Shown in pieces: positions 1 to 7,529 of a stretch of 11,788 nucleotides of DNA. The stretch lies in the NCBI GenBank assembly GCA_964502465.1, contig CAZCWX010000492.1:1-11788 (forward strand), given 5' to 3'. Numbering within the stretch: the first letter of the stretch is position 1; every line of letters starts with the position of its first letter. The DNA is from CAZCWX01 sp964502465. Its GTDB lineage: Bacteria > Desulfobacterota > Binatia > Bin18. The translations under genes and the position numbers were made by a program. The notes under the pieces were generated by a model that saw nothing but the letters and a program-made list of their open reading frames with translations, was not told the DNA's origin and searched no databases.

Positions 1-1
1 G

Positions 2-1240
2 AAAGGCCCGACGGGACGGAAATCGGGTGGGCAGCCTGGGCATGAGGGCCACGGCCGCAAGTTAAAACCGGAGAGCGAAGTAGATCAAATCATTGACGTG
101 CGGCCCGAGCATTGCGGGCAGTGTGGCACGGTATTATTGGGGGAAGATCCCGCGCCGGAGCGGCATCAAGTAACGGACGTACCCCGGATCACCCCAGTGG
201 TGACGGAATATCGTCGGCATCGGCTGTGGTGTGTCGTGTGTGGGGCGAGCACGCAAGCGCCGTGGCCAGCGGCGATGCCGATGGGGAGCTTTGGGCCGCG
301 GGTACAGGCGACGGTGGGCTATGTGACGGGGCGGAGCGGCGCGAGTCAGCGCGAGGTGCAGGACATTTTGGCGACGCTCTGTCAGACGGATGTGAGCGTG
401 GGCAGCATTGCGACGTTAGAACAAGCAGTAAGTGTCGCGTTAACTGCGCCGGTGAAGGAGGCGGAAACGTACGTCCAGCGTCAGCCGGTGCGCAATGCCG
501 ATGAGACGGGGTGGCGGGAGAAAACGAAACGGGTGTGGTTGTGGAGTAGTGTGACATCCCTGGTCGCTCTCTTTCGGCTGGTGCAGACGCGGGGTGCCGC
601 AGAGGCGCAGGAACTGTTAGGTGAGGAGGTCTGGGGCATTATCGGCACGGATCATTACGCGGGGTATCACTGGATTGCTCCGCGCCAGCGCCACCTGTGG
701 TGGGCGCATCTCAAGCGCGAGTTTGTGGCCTGGAGCCAGGGCGCAGGGAAGACCGCGCGGATTGGGTTAGCCTTGGTGGTGGCGGAAAAACAGCTCTTCA
801 CGTTGTGGTCCCGCGTGCGTGACGGCACGCGGGCGTGGGCCGACTTTCAAGTGGCGATGCTCCCGCTTATGGCGCGGGTCCGCACGCTTTTACAAGAAGG
901 AGCAGCAGGAGCCGACGCCAAAGCCCAGGGGACGTGGCGGAATCTGCTGAAACGGGAAGCAGCGTTATGGACCTTTGTGTGGGAAGCGGAAGTGGAGCCT
1001 ACCAAGAACCGGGCGGAGCGCCCATTGCGTCGTGCGGTCTTGTGGCGGCGGCGCAGCTTCGGTCCCCAGAGTGCAGCGGGCAGTCAGTTTGTCGAACGGA
1101 TCTTAACCGCGGTGACCACGCTGCGGCAGCAACACCGCAACGTGCTGGACTATTTGACGGCGGCGTGCGCCGCAGCGATGCGCCACGACCCCGCTCCGTC
1201 CCTCTTGCCGCTCACTCCTCCGATACTCTCTGCCAGATAA
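2..1240 (+). CDS. IS66-family transposase, 5'-partial
   Basis: This DDE transposase would catalyse movement of the IS66 element. A GTG at 98 gives a 380-residue ORF, but the frame stays open to the window edge and the upstream residues (GGQPGHEGHGR, about 40-72) are typical IS66 sequence, so the real start lies outside. In order come the Gly/Arg-rich linker, a zinc-binding domain with two CxxC pairs (CGQC at 113-124, CVVC near 227-238), and the DDE domain. The catalytic candidates are D in ADETGW (500-502), D in GTDHYAGY (650-652) and E in NRAERPLRR (1016-1018), followed by the usual C-terminal segment. All three acidic residues are present and no internal stop is seen, so the visible part looks functional. 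The N-terminal leucine-zipper region is not in view. Confidence 0.9.
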   Translation, partial: KGPTGRKSGGQPGHEGHGRKLKPESEVDQIIDVRPEHCGQCGTVLLGEDPAPERHQVTDVPRITPVVTEYRRHRLWCVVCGASTQAPWPAAMPMGSFGPRVQATVGYVTGRSGASQREVQDILATLCQTDVSVGSIATLEQAVSVALTAPVKEAETYVQRQPVRNADETGWREKTKRVWLWSSVTSLVALFRLVQTRGAAEAQELLGEEVWGIIGTDHYAGYHWIAPRQRHLWWAHLKREFVAWSQGAGKTARIGLALVVAEKQLFTLWSRVRDGTRAWADFQVAMLPLMARVRTLLQEGAAGADAKAQGTWRNLLKREAALWTFVWEAEVEPTKNRAERPLRRAVLWRRRSFGPQSAAGSQFVERILTAVTTLRQQHRNVLDYLTAACAAAMRHDPAPSLLPLTPPILSAR

Positions 1241-1250
1241 TTTGCTCCCC

Positions 1251-1265
1251 TATCTGAGCGGTTAC
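1251..1265. repeat. IS66 right terminal inverted repeat
   Basis: The reverse complement starts gtaaccgctcagata. IS66-family ends characteristically start GTAA and lie just beyond the transposase stop, as here. A near-identical copy in opposite orientation is at 1454-1468. Confidence 0.6.
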
Positions 1266-1599
1266 TTTCATAATAATATATTTGACTATACTCATAAACT
1301 AGTTTTCTATAACTATCTCCTGCCTTATCCTGTTTATTTTTGTTATTTTTCTACTGTAGAGTGGGAGGGGAAAGTATTAGAAATATGGAAGAAAATAAAA
1401 TGAGTATAGTCAAATTTTGGTTTAAAATATTATATGCCGTATATGACATAAGAGTAACCGCACAGATGGTAAAAAGTATTGAACTTTAGGTACTTGAGAG
1501 AGGAAAAGAGTCAAAAAAAGGCCACAGGTTCTCTCAGACATAGAGACTGACCACAGTTAAACTCGCGCAAATTCAAAGACTTGAATTCCAAGACCCCAC
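1266..1599. other. AT-rich non-coding segment with nested inverted repeats
   Basis: No gene is recognisable here. The stretch up to about 1453 is much richer in A+T than its neighbours. It contains a perfect 15-bp inverted repeat (tttgactatactcat at 1281-1295, its complement at 1400-1414). This is enclosed by IS66-like ends facing each other at 1251-1265 and 1454-1468 (13 of 15 positions agree). The two pairs are concentric, so the segment resembles a MITE-like or inverted-duplication relic. From 1470 to 1599 I see only weak inverted repeats (for example tgagaga at 1493-1499 with tctctca at 1531-1537). This is probably the left flank of the IS6 remnant. Confidence 0.5.
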
Positions 1600-2212
1600 C
1601 TGAACAGTTATATCCGCTATAAGAACCATTGCTTCCCTATGGAGATCTAAGGCGGTGTGGCTGTACTTCCGCTTCTACCTAAGCTTCCGTGATGTGGAAG
1701 AGCTACTGCTGGAACGTGGCGTCATCGTGACCTATGAAGCCATTCGCAAATGGTGCCACAAAATTGGTCAACCCTTATGCCAATCAGCTCCGTCGCCACC
1801 GTCCTCGGTCTGGCGACAAGTGGCACATAGATGAAGTGTTTCTGACGATTAAGGGCGAGCATCACTATCTGTGGCGGGCAGTAAATCAAAATGGGAACGT
1901 ACTGGATATCCTGGTGTAGAGGCGGCGGGACAAGACAGCCGCGAAGAGGTTCTTCCAGGGGTAGAACATCGCCAGCATCCCTATCTCAACAACCGTGCGG
2001 AGAACTCGCATCAGCCCACGCGTCAGCGGGAGCGGCGCATGCAACGGGTTAAATCGCCTGGCCACGCCCAACGATTCCTTTCTGCCTCTGGTCCCATCAT
2101 GCAACACTTCCGCCCACGTCGTCACCGATTCTCCGCGCCTGCCTATCGTTAAGAAATGGAGAGCAGATTCCACATCTGGCGGGAGATCATGGCCCTGGGA
2201 CTGGCTGCATAA
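1600..2212 (+). pseudogene. IS6-family transposase, degenerate (frameshifts, deletion, stops)
   Basis: Four pieces in shifting frames together match an IS6-type transposase. YIRYKNHCFPMEI (1609-1647) ends at a stop. Next comes AVWLYFRFYLSFRDVEELL through IRKWCHKIGQ (from 1652). A frameshift then leads to NQLRRHRPRSGDKWHIDEVF and LWRAVNQNGNVLDILV, which stops at 1917-1919. The last piece, VEHRQHPYLNNRAENSHQPT through HRFSAPAYR, hits TAA at 2150-2152 where the family normally continues; the frame then reads EMESRFHIWREI to a final stop at 2210-2212. The first catalytic D (WHIDE) and the last E (NNRAEN) remain. The block that carries the middle aspartate (usually ITDK) is deleted between AKRFFQ and REEVLPGVEH, which overlap at one short sequence. 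The element cannot encode an active transposase. Terminal repeats were not identified with confidence. Confidence 0.85.
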
Positions 2213-2217
2213 AAAAC

Positions 2218-2238
2218 AAGAGAGGGCAGCCCTCTCTT
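2218..2238 (-). terminator. Hairpin with U-tract on the minus strand
   Basis: A perfect 9-bp stem (aagagaggg/ccctctctt) with a 3-nt loop lies 5 bases after the IS6 remnant. On the plus strand it is preceded by six A (2211-2216), so read on the minus strand it is a stem followed by a T run, the form of an intrinsic terminator. It would block leftward transcription into the IS remnant. No leftward gene is visible just to its right. Confidence 0.45.
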
Positions 2239-2423
2239 CTGAAGGCCTCGGCACGAACAAGTTGACAACACCCATGGGCTTTATGCTTGCGAAGAAGAGA
2301 AGAAGGGGCGCTTTTTAGATCTTTTCTCTTTTGTCATTGGTCTGCATGGCACGTTGATTGCTTCTTTTTCGGAGTCATGAGCAGCGCGCCCTCCATCCAG
2401 AAAAGGAGGTTTCTTTTCTCATA

Positions 2424-3323
2424 ATGGCCTCTCTCAAGGAACAATTCAGAGAAGTTGTTCATCTCGGAGGATTAAGCGTTACAGAGCTGGGGCGGCGAGT
2501 GATCGCCGAAGTGCAGGAAGATAATTGCCTCGGCTATGCCGCGCAACTCGCCTATTATTTCCTCTTTGCCCTCTTTCCTTTCTTTCTCTTTCTGACCGCT
2601 CTCCTCGGGTATTTGCCAATCCCTGATCTGATGGAAAAGATCATGGAATTGTTGGCGAAGGTGATGCCTAGCGACGCTTTGCATCTTGTCCAGGACAACG
2701 TGCAAAGTGTGGTAAGCCAGCAACGCGGGGGGCTCCTGTCTTTCGGCATTCTCGCCGCGCTCTGGACATCCTCCAGCGCTATTACGGCCATTACCGACAC
2801 CCTGAACCGCGCCTATGATGTAAAGGAGGGTCGTCCCTTCTGGAAGGTGCGCGGCGTAGCGATTCTTTTAACGATTGGCTTTTCCCTCTTTATTATTCTC
2901 TCTCTCACCTTACTTATGTTTGGCCCACAGCTTGGCGCCTGGATGGCAAGTCTTATCGGCCTTGGGGGCCTCTTTGAGGCGATATGGAATATTCTGCGTT
3001 GGCCCCTTATCTTATGCTTAGTCACTGTCGCGCTGGCCGTGTTGTATTACTTTGCCCCCGATGTGGAGCAGCGATGGAAATGGATCACCCCCGGTTCTTT
3101 CTTTGCCGTCGTCGCGTGGACCCTCGTCTCCTTAGGCTTCTCCTATTACGTCAACAACTTTGGTTCATACAATGAAACCTATGGCAGTATTGGGGCTATT
3201 ATTGTGCTCCTCACCTGGATGTATGTGAGTGGGTTGATCATCCTGGTGGGCGGAGAAATCAATGCGGAGATTGAACATGCTGCTCCAGACGGCAAAGCTC
3301 CGGGAGAGAAAACCGGAACCTAG
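2424..3323 (+). CDS. YihY/virulence factor BrkB family membrane protein
   Basis: This is an inner-membrane protein of the YihY/BrkB family, once mislabelled RNase BN; its biochemical role is unsettled. The ATG at 2424 gives 299 residues, a normal length. The frame is open further upstream, but aaaaggagg at 2401-2409 precedes this ATG (spacing is long, about 14 nt) and MASLKEQF fits the family N-terminus. About six hydrophobic helices lie near residues 41-64, 103-124, 144-168, 190-211, 222-244 and 252-277. Family marks include AYYFLFALFPF near 43-53, the NNFGSYNETYGSIGA loop (244-258) and TWMYVSGLIILVGGEINAE at the end of the last helix. The tail after residue 284 is short and hydrophilic. A small stress-type membrane gene follows on the same strand 78 bases on, so the two may be co-transcribed. 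Confidence 0.9.
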   Translation: MASLKEQFREVVHLGGLSVTELGRRVIAEVQEDNCLGYAAQLAYYFLFALFPFFLFLTALLGYLPIPDLMEKIMELLAKVMPSDALHLVQDNVQSVVSQQRGGLLSFGILAALWTSSSAITAITDTLNRAYDVKEGRPFWKVRGVAILLTIGFSLFIILSLTLLMFGPQLGAWMASLIGLGGLFEAIWNILRWPLILCLVTVALAVLYYFAPDVEQRWKWITPGSFFAVVAWTLVSLGFSYYVNNFGSYNETYGSIGAIIVLLTWMYVSGLIILVGGEINAEIEHAAPDGKAPGEKTGT

Positions 3324-3401
3324 CTCGATCATCCGTTTCGGTGTGAACGAGGAACAGACAGTTGAGACCGGCGATGAACAGGTTCGCCAAGGAGGAGAAA
3401 C

Positions 3402-3656
3402 ATGCTGAGTCTGCTTGGTTGGATTATCTTCGGCTTGGTTGTAGGGATACTCGCAAAACTGGTAATGCCTGGGCGTGATCCCGGCGGCGTTTTGATTACT
3501 ATCGGCCTTGGCATTGCTGGCGCCGTGGTAGGCGGTATGGTCGGGCGAGCCATGGGATTTTATGGCCAGGCTGATGCCGCCGGCTTTCTCATGTCGCTTC
3601 TCGGCGCGGTTCTCTTGCTCTGGCTTTATCGGCAGTTCCGCACTCGACGGGTATAG
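3402..3656 (+). CDS. GlsB/YeaQ/YmgE family stress-response membrane protein
   Basis: This 84-residue, almost entirely hydrophobic protein belongs to the family also called transglycosylase-associated proteins; members are induced by general or envelope stress, and the molecular function is unknown. Three membrane helices are visible near residues 3-20, 28-50 and 60-78. The usual family features are present: GLVVGILAKLVMPG, the GGxxxTIGLGIAGAVVGG glycine-rich helix, and a final LLGAVLLLWLYRQF. A strong ribosome site, aaggaggag (3389-3397), lies 4 nt before the ATG. Its position behind the BrkB gene suggests a two-gene membrane-stress transcription unit. Confidence 0.9.
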   Translation: MLSLLGWIIFGLVVGILAKLVMPGRDPGGVLITIGLGIAGAVVGGMVGRAMGFYGQADAAGFLMSLLGAVLLLWLYRQFRTRRV

Positions 3657-3741
3657 GTCAACCTGCAGGCAAAGTTTATTCTCTAGCGGGAGTGCGGGAA
3701 AGGAAGCGCAGCGATTTTATCGTCGCTAGTTCCATTTCTCT

Positions 3742-3831
3742 CTACGGGGACCCCGGTTGGAGCGACTTGAGGTACGCGACGACCGCGGCCGCATCCTCCA
3801 TGAAGCCTAACCTCAACATCAATGGCCTCCA
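3742..3831 (-). pseudogene. C-terminal remnant of a class I cytochrome c
   Basis: On the minus strand a 29-codon stretch between stops reads RPLMLRLGFMEDAAAVVAYL then KSLQPGSP and stop. The DAAAVVAYLKSL segment is the usual C-terminal helix of small class I cytochromes c, in which a methionine ligand precedes that helix (candidate LM or FM here). The CxxCH heme site and the rest of the protein are missing, and the frame is closed upstream by TAA at 3832-3834. The piece lies 12 bases after the stop of the cysteine hydrolase, on the same strand. The match rests on a short segment, so chance similarity is possible. Confidence 0.45.
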
Positions 3832-3843
3832 TTAGCGCACGGC

Positions 3844-4473
3844 TTAGCGACTCGGTGCGGTTGCACTGGGCGTCCTTCCTGCCTGCAGGAGAGTTTCCAT
3901 ATTTAGATCTGTGGATGGTCGTAGGTCCGCTTTCAGTACTTGTCGCATCAACCGTAAAGCATATTCATGGTCCTCTCTTTGTTCCGCCGCCACACAATCG
4001 GAGGGAATAATCAACTCGAGATCACGGAGGTACGCATCATTGGCGGTGAAGAGCACACAGATATGAGTTTGGATACCGGTAATAATGAGGGTAGTCACTT
4101 GCAGATATTTAAGTAGAAGATCAAGGGTCGTATGAAAGAAGCCTGAGTGCTTGGGCTTTAAGATGCAATAATCATCTTCTTCCGGCTCCAAGAGCGCCAC
4201 GAGCGGCCACCCACGACGGGTGTTATCACGCACATGCCGGACGAGTCTAGTGAAGTCCGAACGCCATTTGCCAAAGTTATCATTTGCATAGATAACCGGG
4301 ATCCCGACGCTCTTCACCTGCCGCTTTAACAGAGCAATGCGCTTGGCCATAGGTACAGCGTGCAGCAAAAGATCCTCGCCCCCGACGAATTCAAGGTCAT
4401 TAATAACATCAACAATTAAGAGCGCAGTACTCGATTGATCTGGCGCTTGTCCATACAAGTCAGGATTCTTCAT
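3844..4473 (-). CDS. Isochorismatase-family cysteine hydrolase
   Basis: This 209-residue protein has the alpha/beta fold family that includes isochorismatase, nicotinamidase and N-carbamoylsarcosine amidase. The Asp-Lys-Cys catalytic triad can be read: D22 in ALLIVDVIND, K108 in LKPKHSGFF and C139 in GIQTHICV. The conserved turn before the cysteine (GIQT) is intact. Length is normal and no large insertion is seen. The substrate cannot be assigned from sequence; the family hydrolyses amides or vinyl ethers such as nicotinamide, ureas or isochorismate. The start has AAGGA a few bases upstream on the minus strand. The BON lipoprotein gene lies 200 bases upstream on the same strand, too far to assume one transcript. 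The C-terminal 15 residues are Ser/Thr/Ala-rich and unremarkable. Confidence 0.88.
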   Translation of the reverse strand: MKNPDLYGQAPDQSSTALLIVDVINDLEFVGGEDLLLHAVPMAKRIALLKRQVKSVGIPVIYANDNFGKWRSDFTRLVRHVRDNTRRGWPLVALLEPEEDDYCILKPKHSGFFHTTLDLLLKYLQVTTLIITGIQTHICVLFTANDAYLRDLELIIPSDCVAAEQREDHEYALRLMRQVLKADLRPSTDLNMETLLQAGRTPSATAPSR

Positions 4474-4526
4474 GATCGTCCTTGTATGAGGGAAATGACC
4501 TGAAGAGACACTTCGCCCCGCTAGAA

Positions 4527-4562
4527 GGCCTCGCTTCCCTATCGTGATAGAAAAACGAGGCC
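4527..4562. other. Interrupted hairpin between the BON and cysteine hydrolase genes
   Basis: A 7-bp stem, ggcctcg (4527-4533) with cgaggcc (4556-4562), encloses a second short stem, ctatc/gatag (near 4539-4550). The two are separated by an internal loop of cttcc against aaaaa. No U-tract follows on either strand, so it is not a typical intrinsic terminator. A further 6-bp hairpin, ttcttg/caagaa, lies at 4594-4610. These could be the processed 3' end of the BON transcript or leader structures for the hydrolase. Confidence 0.3.
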
Positions 4563-4673
4563 GGGGTATTTAGTGTTCAGAGGACGGCTCAGCTTCTTGC
4601 AGCTCAAGAAACTCAGTGCTGCTTTAGCGCATAGTCGCTTCCGACACTAGCGACCTGACTGTTACCGGGGTGA

Positions 4674-5132
4674 CTAACGATTGGCGACCTGCAATTGGTT
4701 ATCTACTTCTTGAACCCCTTCCATCTGTTGTACCTTGGTGGCAATTTGTTCCTTCTCTTGTGCGCTAGGAGCCGAACCTCGCAGCGTTACTTTCCCATCC
4801 ATCGTTTCGATCTGCACATTTTCGGTAACGTTAGAAAGCGACGGGTCTCCCTCTAAGGTCGATTGGATTTTCTCCTTCAGCTCTTGATCATCCATAGCTG
4901 CCGTGGTGCTTCCCATAGTCGGGGCTTCTTCGGGCTGAGCCATCCGTGGTTCCGTAGGAGAAGAGGGCGACGGCTCCATTGATCGAGACGTCTCAGGAGG
5001 AGCAGTAGACGGGGAAGTTGGTTCTACCGCCCGTGACGTCTCTGAAGGGGGTGGGGCAGCAGGTTCTTCGTTATTCATACACCCTAACAGACCTACCAGG
5101 GAAAGAGATGCAAAAAGCGCTACAGTCTTCAT
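4674..5132 (-). CDS. BON-domain lipoprotein
   Basis: This predicted 152-residue exported lipoprotein carries one BON domain, a fold found in OsmY-type and envelope-stress proteins and thought to bind phospholipid surfaces. The start at 5132 is chosen over longer in-frame options because AAAGGAG lies 9 nt upstream and it opens directly into a signal peptide: MK, hydrophobic ALFASLSLVGL, lipobox LLGC with the acylated cysteine at residue 18. Met-Asn follow the cysteine, with no aspartate at +2, so outer-membrane sorting is expected. Residues 22-78 are a Pro/Ser/Glu-rich linker with an internal duplication (SETSRAVEP at 30-38, PETSRSMEP at 46-54). Residues 81-150 form the BON domain, with the typical DGKVTLRGSAPS and MEGVQEVDNQLQV segments. 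Osmotic or envelope-stress induction is likely from the family but not shown by the sequence. Confidence 0.85.
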   Translation of the reverse strand: MKTVALFASLSLVGLLGCMNNEEPAAPPPSETSRAVEPTSPSTAPPETSRSMEPSPSSPTEPRMAQPEEAPTMGSTTAAMDDQELKEKIQSTLEGDPSLSNVTENVQIETMDGKVTLRGSAPSAQEKEQIATKVQQMEGVQEVDNQLQVANR

Positions 5133-5719
5133 GTCTGAACTCCTTTCATCAATTACGTAGTGTCGGACAGGAAGTGAAGAGAAGCAATGCTCGTGCCGGA
5201 AGCCGTCTGTAGAGGCTCCTCGTCCGGGGCTCGCTTCCCGCCACGAGAAAATACCGACGCGAGTTAATGAAAAAAAGGAAAAAAAGATGTGCGCTGGGCG
5301 AGCGCTATACACGGCTTCACTAAGGCGCCCACGCGCTAAGGCCCTCTATGTCCCACTTTTGCATCAATCGCGCGTTGCTGTGTCTCATAAATGAAGTAAT
5401 GAACCCACGCTTTCGTAAGGCAATGGTCCGGTCCATGCAGCAATCAACCGTTCGCTTTCAGCTAAAGCGAGGAGCTGCCGTCAAGTAGGCAACCTTGTTC
5501 TTAGCGAAAATTAGGTCAATCCCACAATTTTTCCTGCCTGGCTCACTGCCGAGAGCGCATAGCTGACTGTTTCTGTTGGCAAAGCCAGGAACTATATAGG
5601 CAGAGACGAACCCCTTGGCGCATAATTTGCGGAACCTCTGAGGAACCCAATCACTTTCTACGTTGTAGAACACCACCAATTGGCGCTTATTGCGATGAAA
5701 ACAGACAAAGGAGAGTCTC
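5133..5719. other. Long divergent intergenic region
   Basis: These 587 bases separate the leftward BON gene from the rightward TPP enzyme and must hold both promoters. No gene is recognised. A minus-strand frame is open from the TPP gene down to 5458, but it has no ribosome site and no familiar motif. Visible structures are a 7-bp hairpin, tcgcttt/aaagcga (5452-5470); a direct repeat ggaacc (about 5631-5636 and 5642-5647); and a dyad at 5656-5670 listed separately. No confident -35/-10 pair was found. Confidence 0.5.
5656..5670. promoter_or_regulatory. Candidate operator dyad upstream of the TPP enzyme
   Basis: ttctac-gtt-gtagaa is a perfect 6+6 inverted repeat with a 3-bp spacer, 49 bases before the ATG of the TPP enzyme. 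A short perfect dyad in this position fits binding by a dimeric repressor or activator. No regulator gene adjoins it and I cannot match it to a known consensus. Confidence 0.35.
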
Positions 5720-7471
5720 ATGGCAAGGCTCACCGCAGCGGATATTATGTGTGACACCCTCCAGGAGTGGGGAGTTGAAGTTATCTTCGGTCTCCCAGGC
5801 GATGGGATCAATGGCATTATGGAAGCCTTGCGGACACGCCAAGAGAAGATTCGCTTTATCCAAGTGCGCCATGAAGAGTCCGCCGCTTTTATGGCATGCG
5901 CGTACGCGAAATACACGGGCAAACTCGGGGTGTGTCTCGCCACTTCCGGTCCAGGGGGTATTCATCTTCTCAACGGTCTCTATGACGCCAAGATGGACGG
6001 GCAGCCTGTGCTCGCTATCACCGGCCATCACTACCACGACCTTATCGATACGCACGCCCAACAAGACGTAGATCTTGATCGAGTCTATATGGATGTTGCT
6101 GTCTATAACACGCGAGTCATGGGTCCCACCCATATTGAGCAGGTGACGAATCTCGCCTGTCGCACTGCCCTGAGTTATCGGGGAGTCGCCCACCTTAATT
6201 TTCCTGTCGATTTCCAAGAGCAAGAAGGCGGAGAACGTTCCAAGCGCGCCCTCCCTGGCCATACGTCGGCAGTTCTCGCAAGCAGAGCCGGGCTGCCCAA
6301 AGAACAAGACCTCCAGCGTGCGGCTGCCGTTCTCAACGCCGGCAAAAAAGTCGCTATTTTGGCCGGTCGGGGCGCTCTGCACGCCTCGGACGCCCTCGAG
6401 CAAGTCGCCGAAAGATTAGGGGCGCCCATTATCAAGGCGCTCCTTGGGAAGGCGGCCGTGCCGGATGATAGCCCTTACACTACAGGTGGGATTGGGCTCT
6501 TGGGGACTAAGCCTTCGCAAGAAGCTCTGGAAACCTGCGACACCCTTTTTATTGTTGGTTCATCGTTTCCTTATATTGAATTTCTGCCTCAGCCGGGTCA
6601 GGCGCGCGCGGTGCAGATTGATCTCGATCCGCCGCGCCTCGGACTCCGTTACCCGGTCGAGGTCGGCCTGTCCGGCGACAGTCGTGAGTGCCTGCAGGCG
6701 CTGTTACCGCTGCTGCAGTACAAAGAAGACCGTAGGTTCCTCGAAACCGCCCAGTCCGGCATGCAGCGGTGGTGGAAAACGATGGAAGAACGAGGAACCC
6801 GAACGGACAAGCCGATGAAACCGCAAGTGGTGGCGTGGGAGTTGGGAAAGCGCCTCTCGAACACCGCCATCGTCTCCTCAGATTCGGGAACGATTACCAC
6901 CTGGTTTGCGCGGCAAATGCCGGTGAAGCGAGGCCAGATGTACTCCCTCTCTGGCGCCTTAGCGACAATGGCCAATGGGCTTCCCTATACTATCGCCGCA
7001 CAGATCGCACACCCCGAACGCCAATGCATCGCCTTTGTCGGAGATGGCGGCTTCTCCATGTTGATGGCGGAGTTTGCTACAGCAGTAAAGTATCAGTTGC
7101 CTATAAAAGTTGTCATTATCAAGAACAACACGCTCGGCCAAATTAAATGGGAGCAGATGGTTTTCCTCGGAAATCCGGAGTATGGCTGTGATCTCCATCC
7201 TATAGACTTTGCCGCCTTTGCCCGGGCCTGTGGGGGCGCCGGGTTTACCATTGAGGATTCGGCTGAGTGTGGCGCTATTCTTGACCAGGCTTTCGCAACC
7301 CCAGGGCCAGTAGTGATCGAAGCCGTGGTGGATCCGTTTGAGCCACCATTGCCAGCGAAGATCTCCCTGAGTCAGGCGACCAAGTTCGCCGAGTCGCTTG
7401 CGCGCGGCGAGCCGAACCGCACGAAGATTGCGTGGACGGTGCTGTCCGACAAGGTGCGAGAACTCATTTAA
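5720..7471 (+). CDS. Thiamine pyrophosphate-dependent enzyme, pyruvate oxidase-like
   Basis: This 583-residue protein of the acetolactate synthase/pyruvate oxidase superfamily probably acts on pyruvate or another 2-oxo acid in the cytoplasm or at the membrane face. The N-terminal PYR domain holds the catalytic glutamate E52 in VRHEESAAF, after the GLPGDGINGI loop. The central domain spans about residues 190-330 (AILAGRGA, IGLLGTKPS, VQIDLDPPRLG). The C-terminal TPP domain has the thiamine diphosphate and metal motif, VGDGG (GDG at 441-443) through to NN at 469-470. The C-terminal segment near KISLSQATKFAESLARGEP resembles PoxB-like proteins more than the catabolic or anabolic acetolactate synthases. 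Quinone-linked pyruvate dehydrogenase (acetate-forming) is the best guess, but the reaction is not settled and FAD use is inferred only from the family. AAAGGAG lies 7 nt before the ATG. A strong hairpin follows the stop. Confidence 0.85.
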   Translation: MARLTAADIMCDTLQEWGVEVIFGLPGDGINGIMEALRTRQEKIRFIQVRHEESAAFMACAYAKYTGKLGVCLATSGPGGIHLLNGLYDAKMDGQPVLAITGHHYHDLIDTHAQQDVDLDRVYMDVAVYNTRVMGPTHIEQVTNLACRTALSYRGVAHLNFPVDFQEQEGGERSKRALPGHTSAVLASRAGLPKEQDLQRAAAVLNAGKKVAILAGRGALHASDALEQVAERLGAPIIKALLGKAAVPDDSPYTTGGIGLLGTKPSQEALETCDTLFIVGSSFPYIEFLPQPGQARAVQIDLDPPRLGLRYPVEVGLSGDSRECLQALLPLLQYKEDRRFLETAQSGMQRWWKTMEERGTRTDKPMKPQVVAWELGKRLSNTAIVSSDSGTITTWFARQMPVKRGQMYSLSGALATMANGLPYTIAAQIAHPERQCIAFVGDGGFSMLMAEFATAVKYQLPIKVVIIKNNTLGQIKWEQMVFLGNPEYGCDLHPIDFAAFARACGGAGFTIEDSAECGAILDQAFATPGPVVIEAVVDPFEPPLPAKISLSQATKFAESLARGEPNRTKIAWTVLSDKVRELI

Positions 7472-7529
7472 AGAATGTAGAGCTGCACCCGACCCATCCT
7501 GTATGGGCAACCAGAGAAGATCACCCGAA

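Larger units (their letters stand above)
1..1265 (+). mobile_element. IS66-family insertion sequence, right part (left end outside window)
   Basis: This stretch holds the transposase gene and, 11 bases after its stop, a terminal repeat reading tatctgagcggttac. Its reverse complement begins GTAAC, matching the GTAA-type ends known for IS66-family elements. The left end and the small accessory IS66 ORFs would lie upstream of the window. IS66 insertion usually duplicates 8 bp of target; the 8 bases after the right end are tttcataa, but the matching left copy cannot be seen. The G+C-rich element stops abruptly against strongly AT-rich DNA at about 1266, which supports the boundary. Confidence 0.7.

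Noticed and set aside
1541..2275. Possible terminal inverted repeats of the IS6 remnant (around 1545-1570 and 2250-2275)
   Set aside because: The two ends share only scattered bases when one is reverse complemented, which is too weak to define element limits by eye.
2300..2335. Purine-rich then T-rich stretch as a terminator before the BrkB gene
   Set aside because: The potential stem is imperfect and biased in composition, so pairing may be coincidental.
5458..5943. Minus-strand open frame of 161 residues overlapping the start of the TPP enzyme
   Set aside because: It overlaps a clear gene, has no ribosome site and shows no known motif. The part outside the TPP gene (5458-5719) could at most be a tiny unknown gene.
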